A stretch of 10,061 nucleotides of DNA from Flavobacteriales bacterium (GCA_027032855.1 JALVLX010000149.1:1-10061); one strand, 5' to 3'. Shown: positions 1-7,825, counted from the stretch's first letter. Notes: generated from the sequence alone by a model not told the origin. Translations and numbers: made by a program.

Positions 1-1
1 G

Positions 2-757
2 CAAGGCAGTATGTCTGTTATGGATTATCCTGAGCGTAAAAATCCCTTTTTGCCACTTATTCCGGGCATTAATTTTATCAATTTTAATGATTTTAACGAT
101 TTAAACAAAATCAGTCATCAAACCGCTACCGTTATCTTGGAAACCATACAAGGCGGTGCCGGATTTATAGAACCCGAACAGGGATATTTAAAAGCTGTCA
201 AAAAGCGTTGTGAAGAAACCGGTACGTTGTTGATTTTAGATGAAATCCAAACCGGTTTTGCGCGTACCGGTAAAATGTTCGGCTTTGAACATTACGACAT
301 CATACCGGACATAGTCATCACAGGCAAAGCATTAGGTGGCGGTATGCCGATAGGCGCTTTTACATCCACACCTGAAATTATGCAACATCTGACCAATCCG
401 CCAATGGGTCATATCACCACTTTTGGCGGGCATCCGGTTATTGCTTCTGCGGCATTGGCTACAGTAAACTTTATAGAAGACAACAAATTAACCGAAGAAG
501 CTATCCGTAAAGAACAGCTTATCCGTAAACATCTCAAACATCCGAAAATAAAAGAAATACGCGGACGAGGCTTGATGTTGTCGCTTATTATGGAAACAGC
601 AGAACAAGCCAATGAATTGGTTTTAAAAGCCCTTGACAACGGCTTGATTTTGTTTTGGCTACTCTACGAAAAGCGGGCAGTCCGTATCACCCCGCCTTTA
701 ACCATCAGTGATGAAGAATTGCTTAAAGGTATTGAGATTATTTTAAGGCTCTTGTAG
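2..757 (+). CDS. Class III PLP-dependent aminotransferase, C-terminal part (5' end outside window)
   Basis: This is the C-terminal two thirds of a fold-type I, class III aminotransferase (acetylornithine/ornithine aminotransferase-like), which moves an amino group from an amine or amino acid to a 2-oxo acid using pyridoxal phosphate. The reading frame is open to the left edge and reads QGSMSVM before the first in-window ATG at 11, so that ATG is internal. About 250 residues are visible against roughly 390-400 in the family. Diagnostic motifs are LILDEIQTGFARTGK (the Asp contacts the PLP ring nitrogen), ITGKALGGGMPIGAF (the PLP-binding lysine codon is at 326-328) and TTFGGHP (phosphate-binding Thr). 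The end, AVRITPPLTISDEEL, is typical of the family C-terminus. The class is secure. The substrate cannot be decided, because the specificity residues and the neighbouring pathway genes lie outside the window. No clear plus-strand terminator follows. Confidence 0.9.
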   Translation, partial: QGSMSVMDYPERKNPFLPLIPGINFINFNDFNDLNKISHQTATVILETIQGGAGFIEPEQGYLKAVKKRCEETGTLLILDEIQTGFARTGKMFGFEHYDIIPDIVITGKALGGGMPIGAFTSTPEIMQHLTNPPMGHITTFGGHPVIASAALATVNFIEDNKLTEEAIRKEQLIRKHLKHPKIKEIRGRGLMLSLIMETAEQANELVLKALDNGLILFWLLYEKRAVRITPPLTISDEELLKGIEIILRLL

Positions 758-813
758 ATTTTTTTGTTGTAGAATTCATTACAAAAACCCCTTGCCATTC
801 CAGCAAGCCTCAA

Positions 814-976
814 AAGGTGTGCTCTGTTAGTAGCAAATTTGTATCACACAAAATAAGAAAGTTCCGTAGGAGCGCCCGTAATGTTTACGATTGACAATTT
901 CGGGGTAATATGCCGTCAGTGGCAGGAGGCACCGACGGAGCCTTTAGTGCTGTGTTCGACATGACAGGGCACACTT
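814..976. repeat. Palindromic intergenic repeat block bounded by imperfect inverted ends
   Basis: The ends are near-inverted: AAGGTGTGCTCTG (814-826) matches the complement of CAGGGCACACTT (965-976) with one gap and one mismatch. Inside lie three hairpins in a row: GTTCC-gta-GGAGC (861-873, one G-T wobble), CGTAA-tgt-TTACG (877-889, perfect) and CCGTC...GACGG (913-938, with an inner GTG/CAC pair). The part around ATCACACAAAATAAGAAAG plus GTTCCGTAGGAGCG resembles, from memory, an intergenic repeat scattered through many flavobacterial genomes whose core is GTTCCGTAGGAACG. That identification needs a search. The structure itself is seen directly. It could be a non-autonomous mobile repeat, a REP-like element or a structured RNA. 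Confidence 0.5.
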
Positions 977-1013
977 GGCACTTTACCGCTTTTCACTCGG
1001 CACTCATTTACTC
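965..1013. repeat. Degenerate seven-base repeat array
   Basis: CACT recurs at 972, 979, 994 and 1001, that is at spacings of 7, 15 and 7. Read on the minus strand the stretch is close to units such as GAGTGCC, GAGTGAA, AAGTGCC and AAGTGTG. This looks like a decayed heptanucleotide tandem array next to, and partly overlapping, the right end of the palindromic block. No function is implied. Confidence 0.4.
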
Positions 1014-1078
1014 AAATCCTCAATACATTGTAACAATTCCCGCCACAAATCGTTAATGCGATATAAATAATAAAATGT

Positions 1079-1972
1079 ATGTCGTTAATTTTAGAAGTAA
1101 ACAATTTGACAAAAAAATTCGGGCGGTTGACGGCTGTTGACCGGTTGAGTTTTAAGATAGAGAAAGGTCATGTTTACGGATTATTGGGACCTAACGGTAG
1201 TGGCAAATCCACGACTTTGGGTATGATATTGAATGTTGTCAATAAAACCGGTGGTAATTTTAAATGGTTTGAAGGCAAAATGTCTAATGCAGAAGCCTTA
1301 AAAAGAATAGGCGCCATTATAGAACGACCGAATTTTTATCCCTATATGTCCGCTTGGCAAAACTTGAATTTGGTTTGTAAAATCAAAGAAATTTCTAACA
1401 GCAGTATTGACGAAAAATTAGAATTAGTTGGTTTAGCAGACCGGAAGCACGATAAGTTTAAAACGTATTCGCTTGGTATGAAACAACGATTGGCTATAGC
1501 ATCAGCATTGCTCAACAATCCGGAAATGCTGATTTTAGATGAGCCTACAAATGGTTTAGACCCAAAAGGCATACACGAAATACGAAAAATTATCGGAGAT
1601 ATTGCCGCAGAAGGTACGACTATTATTTTGGCGTCCCATCTTTTGGACGAAGTGGAAAAAGTTTGCGATCAAGTGATTATTTTGCAAAAAGGCAAAAAAA
1701 TATTTGAAGGCAAAGTGTCGGAGATGAGTATGCATTCCTATTGGTTTGAGTTGCAATCCGGACAGCTTGAAAATCTTAGAAATCTCTTGTTGCAAAATGA
1801 TGCGGTAAAAGATGTCATTATTGAAGACAAGCTTGTAAAAGTCTTTCCGAAAACTAATAATTTATCCGGTGCTGAATTAAATAAGTACTTAGCAAACCAA
1901 GGAGTTTATGTAGAAAGTCTTGTCAAAAAACAACCTAAGTTGGAAGATGAATTTTTAAAAATTACAGAATGA
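1079..1972 (+). CDS. ABC transporter ATP-binding protein, BcrA-type
   Basis: This is the 297-residue nucleotide-binding subunit of an ABC-2 type exporter. It hydrolyses ATP at the inner face of the cytoplasmic membrane to drive the permease encoded next. Seen in sequence: Walker A GPNGSGKST (37-45), signature YSLGMKQR (130-137, replacing the usual LSGGQ), Walker B LILDEP (151-156) with the D-loop following, and the H-loop histidine at 187. The Q-loop position carries Glu82 in IIERPNFYP, as in bacitracin and lantibiotic exporters of the BcrA type. Residues from about 215 form the C-terminal accessory region usual in the family. The chosen ATG at 1079 puts the beta strand LILEVNNLTKKF at the N-terminus; an ATG at 1075 is out of frame. 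The stop overlaps the permease start by ATGA, so the two are translationally coupled. The substrate is unknown. It is not convincingly GldA of the gliding machinery. Confidence 0.93.
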   Translation: MSLILEVNNLTKKFGRLTAVDRLSFKIEKGHVYGLLGPNGSGKSTTLGMILNVVNKTGGNFKWFEGKMSNAEALKRIGAIIERPNFYPYMSAWQNLNLVCKIKEISNSSIDEKLELVGLADRKHDKFKTYSLGMKQRLAIASALLNNPEMLILDEPTNGLDPKGIHEIRKIIGDIAAEGTTIILASHLLDEVEKVCDQVIILQKGKKIFEGKVSEMSMHSYWFELQSGQLENLRNLLLQNDAVKDVIIEDKLVKVFPKTNNLSGAELNKYLANQGVYVESLVKKQPKLEDEFLKITE

Positions 1973-2811
1973 AAAATATCATTAGACTCATAGCAATCGA
2001 ATATTATAAAATCAAGCATCATAAGCTAAGCCGGATTTTGTTTTTGTCATATTTCATCTTGCTTTCCGGTATAGCTTTGATTGCTTCAATTAAGTTTAAT
2101 TTAGGGCATTTTGAAGTCCATTTGGCAGAGCAGGGGATTTTTAACTTCCCTTATATTTGGCATTTCAACACTTACGTGGCTGATATTTTAACCTTCTTTT
2201 TGGCTATCATTGTTGTTTCTATGGTTACAAACGAATACACGTTCCGGACGGTAAAGCAAAATCTGATTGACGGTATGACTAAGAAGGAATTTGTGTTGTC
2301 AAAGTTTTATTTTTTGGTGCTTTTGTCTTTGACAGCAACCTTCTTTGTCTTTGTAATGACGCTTATTTTAGGCTTAATTTACTCAGATTATACCAGCCCA
2401 GGTGTTGTTTTTAGAGACATTTACTTTTTGTTTGCTTTCTTTTTAAAGTTATTGGGACTTTTTTCTTTGATCATGTTTTTAGGCTTTTTGTTTAGGCGAG
2501 CAGCAATAGCACTGGGTTTCTTTTTTATTTGGATTTTAGTTGAATGGATTTCTTATGCTGTTCTACGCTGGGAACTGTTCAACAAAGAAATTGCTGAATT
2601 TATAACACAATTCTTTCCTTTCATTTCCATTAAAAGTTTACTCCCCGAACCGGTTACTCGTCTTAATGCCACTAAAAATTTAGGCAAGCAAATAGGAGAA
2701 AATATTGATAAATTTGAAGGTATTCCGGTTCATAATTTTTTAATTGTTATCATTTGGATTTTACTTTTTGTAAATTTTTCATATAAATTGCTTCAAAAAA
2801 GGGATTTGTAA
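1969..2811 (+). CDS. ABC-2 type transporter permease
   Basis: This is the 280-residue integral membrane partner of the ATPase encoded just upstream. Six hydrophobic segments can be seen at about 23-41, 71-87, 113-138, 150-175, 178-198 and 254-275, the usual count for an ABC-2 permease half-transporter that works as a dimer. Residues 88-95, NEYTFRTV, after the second segment match the E-Y-x-x-x-T motif in the cytoplasmic coupling helix of the family. An extracytoplasmic loop of about 30 residues lies between segments 1 and 2 and a larger one between 5 and 6. The ATG overlaps the ATPase stop codon by four bases, so one operon is near certain. The next gene has its own promoter nine bases after this stop. 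The exported substrate (peptide, lipid or drug) cannot be read from the sequence. Confidence 0.88.
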   Translation: MKNIIRLIAIEYYKIKHHKLSRILFLSYFILLSGIALIASIKFNLGHFEVHLAEQGIFNFPYIWHFNTYVADILTFFLAIIVVSMVTNEYTFRTVKQNLIDGMTKKEFVLSKFYFLVLLSLTATFFVFVMTLILGLIYSDYTSPGVVFRDIYFLFAFFLKLLGLFSLIMFLGFLFRRAAIALGFFFIWILVEWISYAVLRWELFNKEIAEFITQFFPFISIKSLLPEPVTRLNATKNLGKQIGENIDKFEGIPVHNFLIVIIWILLFVNFSYKLLQKRDL

Positions 2812-2820
2812 GTTAATAAA

Positions 2821-2851
2821 TTTGCAGTTAATAGATAATATTTTATCTTTG
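2821..2851 (+). promoter_or_regulatory. Bacteroidota-type promoter for the T9SS cargo gene
   Basis: A -33 element TTTG (2821-2824) lies 19 bases before a -7 element TATCTTTG (2844-2851), a full match to the TTTG/TAnnTTTG consensus of the primary sigma factor in this phylum. Transcription would begin near 2857, giving a leader of only about 13 bases before the ATG at 2870. This also argues against translation from the in-frame TTG at 2822, which lies inside the promoter. Confidence 0.65.
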
Positions 2852-2869
2852 GGGCAAACAATACTTGCA

Positions 2870-5527
2870 ATGAAAAGACAGTTTTTTATCCTATTTATCC
2901 TATTTATCAGCATTTCTATAAATGCACAATACGAAGCGGCTCACTGGTTTTTTGGAAGTCATGCCGGTTTAGATTTTTCCTCGGGAGCACCTGTCAGAGA
3001 AACCGGTGGATTGATAGACACAGAAGAAGGTTGTTCTTCCATATCAGATGCTTGTGGAAATTTGTTGTTATATACTGATGGGATTACTATCTGGAATGCC
3101 AATCATCAGGTTATGTTAAACGGTAGCGGTTTGCATGGTGATGATTCATCAACCCAATCAGGGATTGTTGTCCCTAAGCCGGGTGACAGACACACATATT
3201 ACGTTTTTACGGTTGATGATGGGTTTAGCTCTCCTTCGTCAGAAGGTATGCAATATTCAGTAGTTGATATGAATTTAGACGGTGGCCTGGGTGGTGTGGT
3301 TGCCGGACAAAAAAATATTCGTTTGGTTGAACATGCCAGTGAAAAAGTAACGGCTGTTATCAGTTCCGATGGTAGTTCGGTTTGGGTAATTACATTGGCG
3401 CCTCGTACTACCGATAACACTGCCATGTATCATACTTATGGTAGTAATATGAATACTTTTTATGCTTTTAGAATAACCAATTCCGGTGTAGAACAAACTG
3501 CAACTGTTTCGCAATTATCTCTAAACATTTTTAACGGTATCGGGTATATGAAAGCCTCGCCTGACGGCACTAAAATTGCTATAGCCAATGCCATGGACAA
3601 CTCCGCTTATATACTTGATTTTGATAATGCTACCGGTGTTGTCAGCAATCCCGTAGCTTTAAACTTGAATATGGGCAATGACTCGCCTTACGGATTGGAA
3701 TTTTCACCTGACAGTTCCAAATTATACCTCAGTGACTGGTATGACCGTTTAACGCAGTTTGACTTGGCAAACAATAATCAAGCGACATTAATTAGTACAA
3801 ATACAAATTATAGAGCAGCTTTGCAGTTAGGCTTAGATGGAAAAATTTACAGACCTTATACAACCAGTTACGGGTCAACCCAAAATATGATTAGTGTGAT
3901 TGAAAACCCTAATGAAGCCGGGGCGGCATGTGGATATCGCCACAGATATATCAATTTAGGGTCGGGAATGTTTGTGCATCAAGGGCTACCTCCTTTTATT
4001 CAATCGTACTTTGTTCAGATACAAGCGCCCAACGTAACGGCGCAATTTAACAATATTTTTGAAGTAACTTCAAATGAAGAAATTGTCAGCGTTGACTGGG
4101 ATTTTGGTGATGGAACTACTGATAATACTTTACCTGATAATCCGCCGGATAACACCCACTCTCAAACCAGTCATATTTTTACAACGCCCGGAAATTATGT
4201 TATTTCAGCAACCTTGCATCTCTATGTAGGCTGTGACGTTACCGTAACACAAGTATTTATTATTCCTCCGGATATAGAAGAATATATTTGTGGTACTAAT
4301 TTGTCCGGTATTGAAACACTTGATTTACATCAGTTTGACAATGATATTATTGCTAATCAAACAACTACCGGAAATTATGAAATTCACTATTTCCTTAACG
4401 AACAAGATGCTTTAAATAACGTTAATGAAATAACTACACCATATACAAATACTACCAATAGGGATAAGTTGACTTATCAGATTATAGACTTAACGACTAA
4501 TGATATCAGATATGGTACATTTTATCTGAATATCAACCCGATGCCTGAAATTTTAAGTGTTACAACTTATGAGATTTGTGATAGTGATACTGATGGTTTT
4601 GCATCTTTTGATTTGACTACAAAAGAAACAGAAATATTGGGAACCAGAACTAATCCGCCTTATGATATTAAATATTATCCTACGCAAGCGGATGCAGAAG
4701 CGGCTACTAATGAAATAACCAATGCGTCAAGCTATACCAACGTAACGCCTTTTAATGAAACTGTTTGGTACCAAATTACAGACACAGATACCGGTTGCAC
4801 CAATGAAGGTTCATTTGATTTGATAATCCATCCGCTACCTGATATCGGTCAGGGTGATGTTTTTTTAATTTGTGCAGGTGATACATACACAATCAATGCC
4901 CCGTCAGGTTTTTCATCTTATCTTTGGTCAACAGGTCAAACTGACGAAGCTATTAGTGTAAATGCTCCCGGTGAATATACTGTAACGGTAACAGATGCTA
5001 ACGGTTGTACCAATTCAAAAACCATTACCATAGAAATATCTGATGCAGCTATTATAGAAAAAGTCGAAACACTTGATTTTAATGCAGATAACAACCAAAT
5101 TACCGTTTATGCTTCCGGAATAGGTGATTATGAATATTCATTGGACGGCATGAATTATCAAGAATCTAATGTGTTTACCGGTTTGTATCCCGGCACTTAT
5201 ACGGTTTATGTGTCAGATAAAAACGGTTGTGGTGTAACAACTCAAGTGGTTGATTTGCTGGGGGCTCCGCGTTTCTTTACGCCTAACGGTGACGGTGCCA
5301 ATGACTTATGGCATGTTATCAATATTACAAAAAAACCTAATTCTGAAGTCAGAATATATGACCGCTACGGAAAATTGTTGAAGGTGTTGCCTTCAAGTAG
5401 TCCGGGGTGGGACGGAACCCTGAACGGCAAACCTTTACCTTCAACGGATTATTGGTTTATAGCAGATATTAATGAAGGGAATGATGGCACCCGGCACAAA
5501 ACCGGACATTTTGCCTTAAAAAGATAA
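2870..5527 (+). CDS. T9SS type B cargo protein with N-terminal propeller-like region, PKD and Ig-like domains
   Basis: This is an 885-residue secreted or cell-surface protein of unknown function. The start at 2870 gives a clear signal peptide, MKRQFFILFILFISISINA, with likely cleavage before Gln20. Residues 20-370 start with EAAHWFFG and contain blade-like stretches (LEFSPDSSKLYLSDW, GLDGKIYRPY), suggesting a beta-propeller. A PKD domain spans about 375-470 (DWDFGDG at 409-415, HIFTTPGNY). Two related domains of about 90 residues follow (roughly 469-560 and 565-657), each opening with a Cys and ending near NPMPE or HPLP. Then come an Ig-like domain (662-724, LWSTGQT and TDANGCTN) and another beta domain (728-798, YPGTYTVYVSDKNGCG). 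Residues 802-885 are the type B (CHU_C, gliding-associated) sorting domain with FFTPNGDGANDLW, directing export by T9SS. It has its own promoter and terminator, so it is probably monocistronic. A role in adhesion or polymer binding is only an inference. Confidence 0.88.
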   Translation: MKRQFFILFILFISISINAQYEAAHWFFGSHAGLDFSSGAPVRETGGLIDTEEGCSSISDACGNLLLYTDGITIWNANHQVMLNGSGLHGDDSSTQSGIVVPKPGDRHTYYVFTVDDGFSSPSSEGMQYSVVDMNLDGGLGGVVAGQKNIRLVEHASEKVTAVISSDGSSVWVITLAPRTTDNTAMYHTYGSNMNTFYAFRITNSGVEQTATVSQLSLNIFNGIGYMKASPDGTKIAIANAMDNSAYILDFDNATGVVSNPVALNLNMGNDSPYGLEFSPDSSKLYLSDWYDRLTQFDLANNNQATLISTNTNYRAALQLGLDGKIYRPYTTSYGSTQNMISVIENPNEAGAACGYRHRYINLGSGMFVHQGLPPFIQSYFVQIQAPNVTAQFNNIFEVTSNEEIVSVDWDFGDGTTDNTLPDNPPDNTHSQTSHIFTTPGNYVISATLHLYVGCDVTVTQVFIIPPDIEEYICGTNLSGIETLDLHQFDNDIIANQTTTGNYEIHYFLNEQDALNNVNEITTPYTNTTNRDKLTYQIIDLTTNDIRYGTFYLNINPMPEILSVTTYEICDSDTDGFASFDLTTKETEILGTRTNPPYDIKYYPTQADAEAATNEITNASSYTNVTPFNETVWYQITDTDTGCTNEGSFDLIIHPLPDIGQGDVFLICAGDTYTINAPSGFSSYLWSTGQTDEAISVNAPGEYTVTVTDANGCTNSKTITIEISDAAIIEKVETLDFNADNNQITVYASGIGDYEYSLDGMNYQESNVFTGLYPGTYTVYVSDKNGCGVTTQVVDLLGAPRFFTPNGDGANDLWHVINITKKPNSEVRIYDRYGKLLKVLPSSSPGWDGTLNGKPLPSTDYWFIADINEGNDGTRHKTGHFALKR

Positions 5528-5557
5528 AAAAGAATAAAATATTTATTTTTTAACTAT

Positions 5558-5589
5558 AAATTCCCCAATTTTGCATTGGGGAATTTTTT
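5558..5589 (+). terminator. Strong intrinsic terminator after the T9SS cargo gene
   Basis: A perfect 11-bp stem, AATTCCCCAAT (5559-5569) with ATTGGGGAATT (5575-5585), closes a five-base loop and runs into a T tract (5584-5589). One further A-T pair (5558/5586) is possible. It lies 31 bases after the cargo stop codon. It ends three bases before the uvrB ATG, which is unusually tight. Confidence 0.88.
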
Positions 5590-5592
5590 ATT

Positions 5593-7593
5593 ATGAAAAC
5601 ATTTAAAATCAAATCTTCATTTTCACCTACCGGTGACCAACCCGAAGCAATTGAGCAATTGGCAAAAGGTATTTTGTCGGGTGACAAATACCAGACTTTA
5701 TTGGGTGTTACCGGTTCGGGGAAGACTTTTACGATTGCCAATGTGATTGAAAAAGTGCAACGCCCCACCTTGATATTGGCACACAACAAGACTTTGGCGG
5801 CACAATTATTTCAAGAATTCAAACAGTTTTTCCCCGACAATGCCGTAGAATATTTTGTATCCTATTATGATTATTACCAGCCGGAAGCTTATCTTCCCAC
5901 TAGTGGTACTTACATTGAAAAAGATTTGTCTATCAATGAAGAAATTGAACGCTACAGGCTCAGTACAACATCATCCTTGCTTTCGGGCAGACGTGATGTT
6001 ATTGTGATTGCTTCCGTATCGTGTTTGTATGGTATCGGCAACCCTTCAGAGTTTAAAAAGAATGTGGTCAAAGTCAATAAAGATATTCAAATGACCAGAA
6101 CGAAATTATTACACAATCTGGTTTCAAGTCTGTACAGCCGTAGCGAAACTCCCAAAGCCGGTAGTTTTATTGTCAAAGGAGATACCATTACGGTTTATCC
6201 GTCCTATACGGACCGCTATTACCGTATCAATTTTTGGGGTGATGAAGTGGATATGATTGAAGTGATACATGCGGAAAGCGGTGAGTTGGTTGATACGGTG
6301 GAAAGTATTGATATTTATCCGGCTAATCTATTTGTAACCTCTCCATCTCGTTTAAATGAAGCTATTCAAAATATTCGGCGTGATTTGGGTAAACAAATAG
6401 ATTATTTCAAAGAAATAGGTAAACATTTGGAAGCCAAACGCCTTAAAGAACGCACCGAATTTGATTTGGAAATGATGTCGGAATTAGGTTATTGTTCAGG
6501 TATAGAAAATTACTCCCGCTACCTTGACGGACGTGCTCCGGGCAGCCGCCCTTTCTGTTTATTGGATTATTTTCCCGATGATTATTTAATGGTTATTGAT
6601 GAAAGCCATGTTACTGTTCCGCAAGTACATGCCATGTATGGCGGTGACCGTTCGCGTAAAGAAGTTTTGGTAGAATACGGTTTTCGTTTGCCTTCGGCAA
6701 TGGATAACAGACCTTTAAAATTTGAGGAATTTGAACAAATGCAAAACCAAGTGATTTATGTCAGTGCCACACCGGCAGATTATGAACTGCAAAAGTCAGG
6801 TGGGGTAGTGGTGGAGCAGGTTATCAGACCAACCGGACTGCTTGATCCGGTCATTGAAGTCAGACCGCGACAAAATCAAGTAGATGACTTGCTCGATGAA
6901 ATACAAAAACGTGTTGAACAAGATGAGCGCGTATTGGTAACGACTTTGACCAAACGTATGGCGGAAGAATTGACCAAATATTTAACCAAAATTAATGTGC
7001 GTAGCCGTTATATTCACTCTGATGTGGATACGCTTGAACGTGTGGAAATCATGCACGACCTGCGTAAAGGGCTTTTTGATGTGCTGGTAGGTGTCAACTT
7101 ACTTCGTGAAGGCTTGGATTTGCCTGAAGTGTCGCTTGTAGCTATCCTCGATGCCGATAAAGAAGGCTTTTTGCGTTCGCATAAATCTTTGACCCAGACC
7201 ATCGGACGGGCAGCGCGTCATGTCAACGGCACTGCTATTTTGTATGCTGATAAGATTACCAAAAGTATGCAACTGACCATAGATGAAACCAATCGTCGTC
7301 GCGAAAAACAAATTGCTTACAACCGCAAACACGGTATTACACCTAAAGCCATTCAAAAAAGCTTGGACAACTTGATGAGTCAAAAGCAGCCGAAAACTTA
7401 TGTTTACGAAAAAGACCTGACCGAGCAGGTGGCTGAAAACAAAGCACTATATCAAACAAAGGAGGATATTGACAAACAAATCAGGGAACTACGAAAAAAA
7501 ATGGAAGCGGTAGCACAAGAATTGGATTTTATCAAAGCAGCACAATACAGGGATATGATTAAGGAGTTGCAAGAAGCTAAAGGTAGATTATAG
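5593..7593 (+). CDS. uvrB: UvrABC excinuclease subunit B (UvrB)
   Basis: UvrB is the damage-verifying helicase-like subunit of nucleotide excision repair. It is loaded on DNA by UvrA, opens the strand around bulky lesions and recruits UvrC for incision. The 666 residues match the usual family length. Seen in order: FSPTGDQPEAI (10-20), Walker A GVTGSGKT (38-45), the tyrosine-rich beta-hairpin region YYDYYQPEAYLP (91-102) that is inserted between DNA strands, the SVSCLYGIG segment, Walker B DESH (336-339), helicase motif VI QTIGRAARH (535-543), and the C-terminal UVR coiled coil from about 625 (QIRELRKKMEAVAQELDF, AAQYRDMI) that contacts UvrC. No truncation or lost key residue is seen. The start is fixed by the N-terminal match MKTFKIKSSFSPTGDQP. 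No uvrA or uvrC is in the window, and no LexA-like operator was recognised. The ATG follows a terminator almost directly. Confidence 0.98.
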   Translation: MKTFKIKSSFSPTGDQPEAIEQLAKGILSGDKYQTLLGVTGSGKTFTIANVIEKVQRPTLILAHNKTLAAQLFQEFKQFFPDNAVEYFVSYYDYYQPEAYLPTSGTYIEKDLSINEEIERYRLSTTSSLLSGRRDVIVIASVSCLYGIGNPSEFKKNVVKVNKDIQMTRTKLLHNLVSSLYSRSETPKAGSFIVKGDTITVYPSYTDRYYRINFWGDEVDMIEVIHAESGELVDTVESIDIYPANLFVTSPSRLNEAIQNIRRDLGKQIDYFKEIGKHLEAKRLKERTEFDLEMMSELGYCSGIENYSRYLDGRAPGSRPFCLLDYFPDDYLMVIDESHVTVPQVHAMYGGDRSRKEVLVEYGFRLPSAMDNRPLKFEEFEQMQNQVIYVSATPADYELQKSGGVVVEQVIRPTGLLDPVIEVRPRQNQVDDLLDEIQKRVEQDERVLVTTLTKRMAEELTKYLTKINVRSRYIHSDVDTLERVEIMHDLRKGLFDVLVGVNLLREGLDLPEVSLVAILDADKEGFLRSHKSLTQTIGRAARHVNGTAILYADKITKSMQLTIDETNRRREKQIAYNRKHGITPKAIQKSLDNLMSQKQPKTYVYEKDLTEQVAENKALYQTKEDIDKQIRELRKKMEAVAQELDFIKAAQYRDMIKELQEAKGRL

Positions 7594-7617
7594 TAGCTGG
7601 TAACAAGTAGAAAGTTA

Positions 7618-7652
7618 GATAAAAGATAAGAGATAAGGGATAAGGGATAATT
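7618..7652 (+). repeat. Seven-base tandem repeat, five units
   Basis: Five consecutive heptamers read GATAAAA, GATAAGA, GATAAGG, GATAAGG, GATAATT. Flanking sequence keeps roughly the same period in decayed form (GTAGAAA before; GAGGAAT, GAAGAGT, GAAGTGG after, to about 7673). It starts 25 bases after the uvrB stop, in a spacer of 232 bases that holds no convincing gene or terminator. Confidence 0.7.
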
Positions 7653-7776
7653 GAGGAATGAAGAGTGAAGTGGTTCATTGTTTTTTCTTACTCAACTAGG
7701 TTAGCTCAGCAATCTCTCTCTTGGCAGTTTGAGAACTTAATTGACCAATTCATCAGTAAATAAAAACGTTAAAAAT

Positions 7777-7808
7777 ATTGATTCTTGTGAAAAAAATTTT
7801 TATTTTTG
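7777..7808 (+). promoter_or_regulatory. Bacteroidota-type promoter for the transglycosylase gene
   Basis: A -33 element ATTG (7777-7780) lies 20 bases before a full-match -7 element TATTTTTG (7801-7808). Transcription would start near 7815, with a leader of about 11 bases to the ATG at 7826. The in-frame TTG at 7778 falls inside the -33 element and is therefore unlikely to be a start codon. Confidence 0.6.
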
Positions 7809-7825
7809 GTAAAAATAAAATTTAC

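Larger units (their letters stand above)
758..1078. other. 321-base gene-free spacer with structured repeats
   Basis: No open frame here looks coding in any of the six frames. The first 55 bases are plain AT-rich sequence with one weak 5-bp hairpin (CTTGC 791-795 with GCAAG 803-807). From about 814 to 1013 the spacer holds the palindromic block and the seven-base repeats listed separately. The last 65 bases before the ABC gene are AT-rich. No good TAnnTTTG element is visible there, so the promoter of the ABC operon is unassigned. Confidence 0.75.

Noticed and set aside
785..812. Possible minus-strand terminator (GCAAG hairpin, then GGGGTTTTTG)
   Set aside because: The stem is only 5 bp and no minus-strand gene ends here.
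861..938. SRP RNA, RNase P RNA or 6S RNA
   Set aside because: The conserved SRP apical sequence and RNase P core motifs are absent, and the short separate hairpins do not match a 6S shape.
1079..2811. ABC pair as the gliding transporter GldA/GldF
   Set aside because: The ATPase has Glu at the Q-loop and a GSGKST Walker A like BcrA-type exporters, and no gldG-like gene is adjacent.
7596..7685. Minus-strand frame of about 33 codons beginning MNHFTLHSS
   Set aside because: Its apparent hydrophobicity comes from translating the GATAAGG heptamer array; no promoter or independent coding signal is seen.
7698..7735. tRNA-like stretch GGTTAGCTCAGC resembling a D arm
   Set aside because: No T-arm GTTCRA motif, no pairing acceptor stem and no anticodon stem can be drawn.
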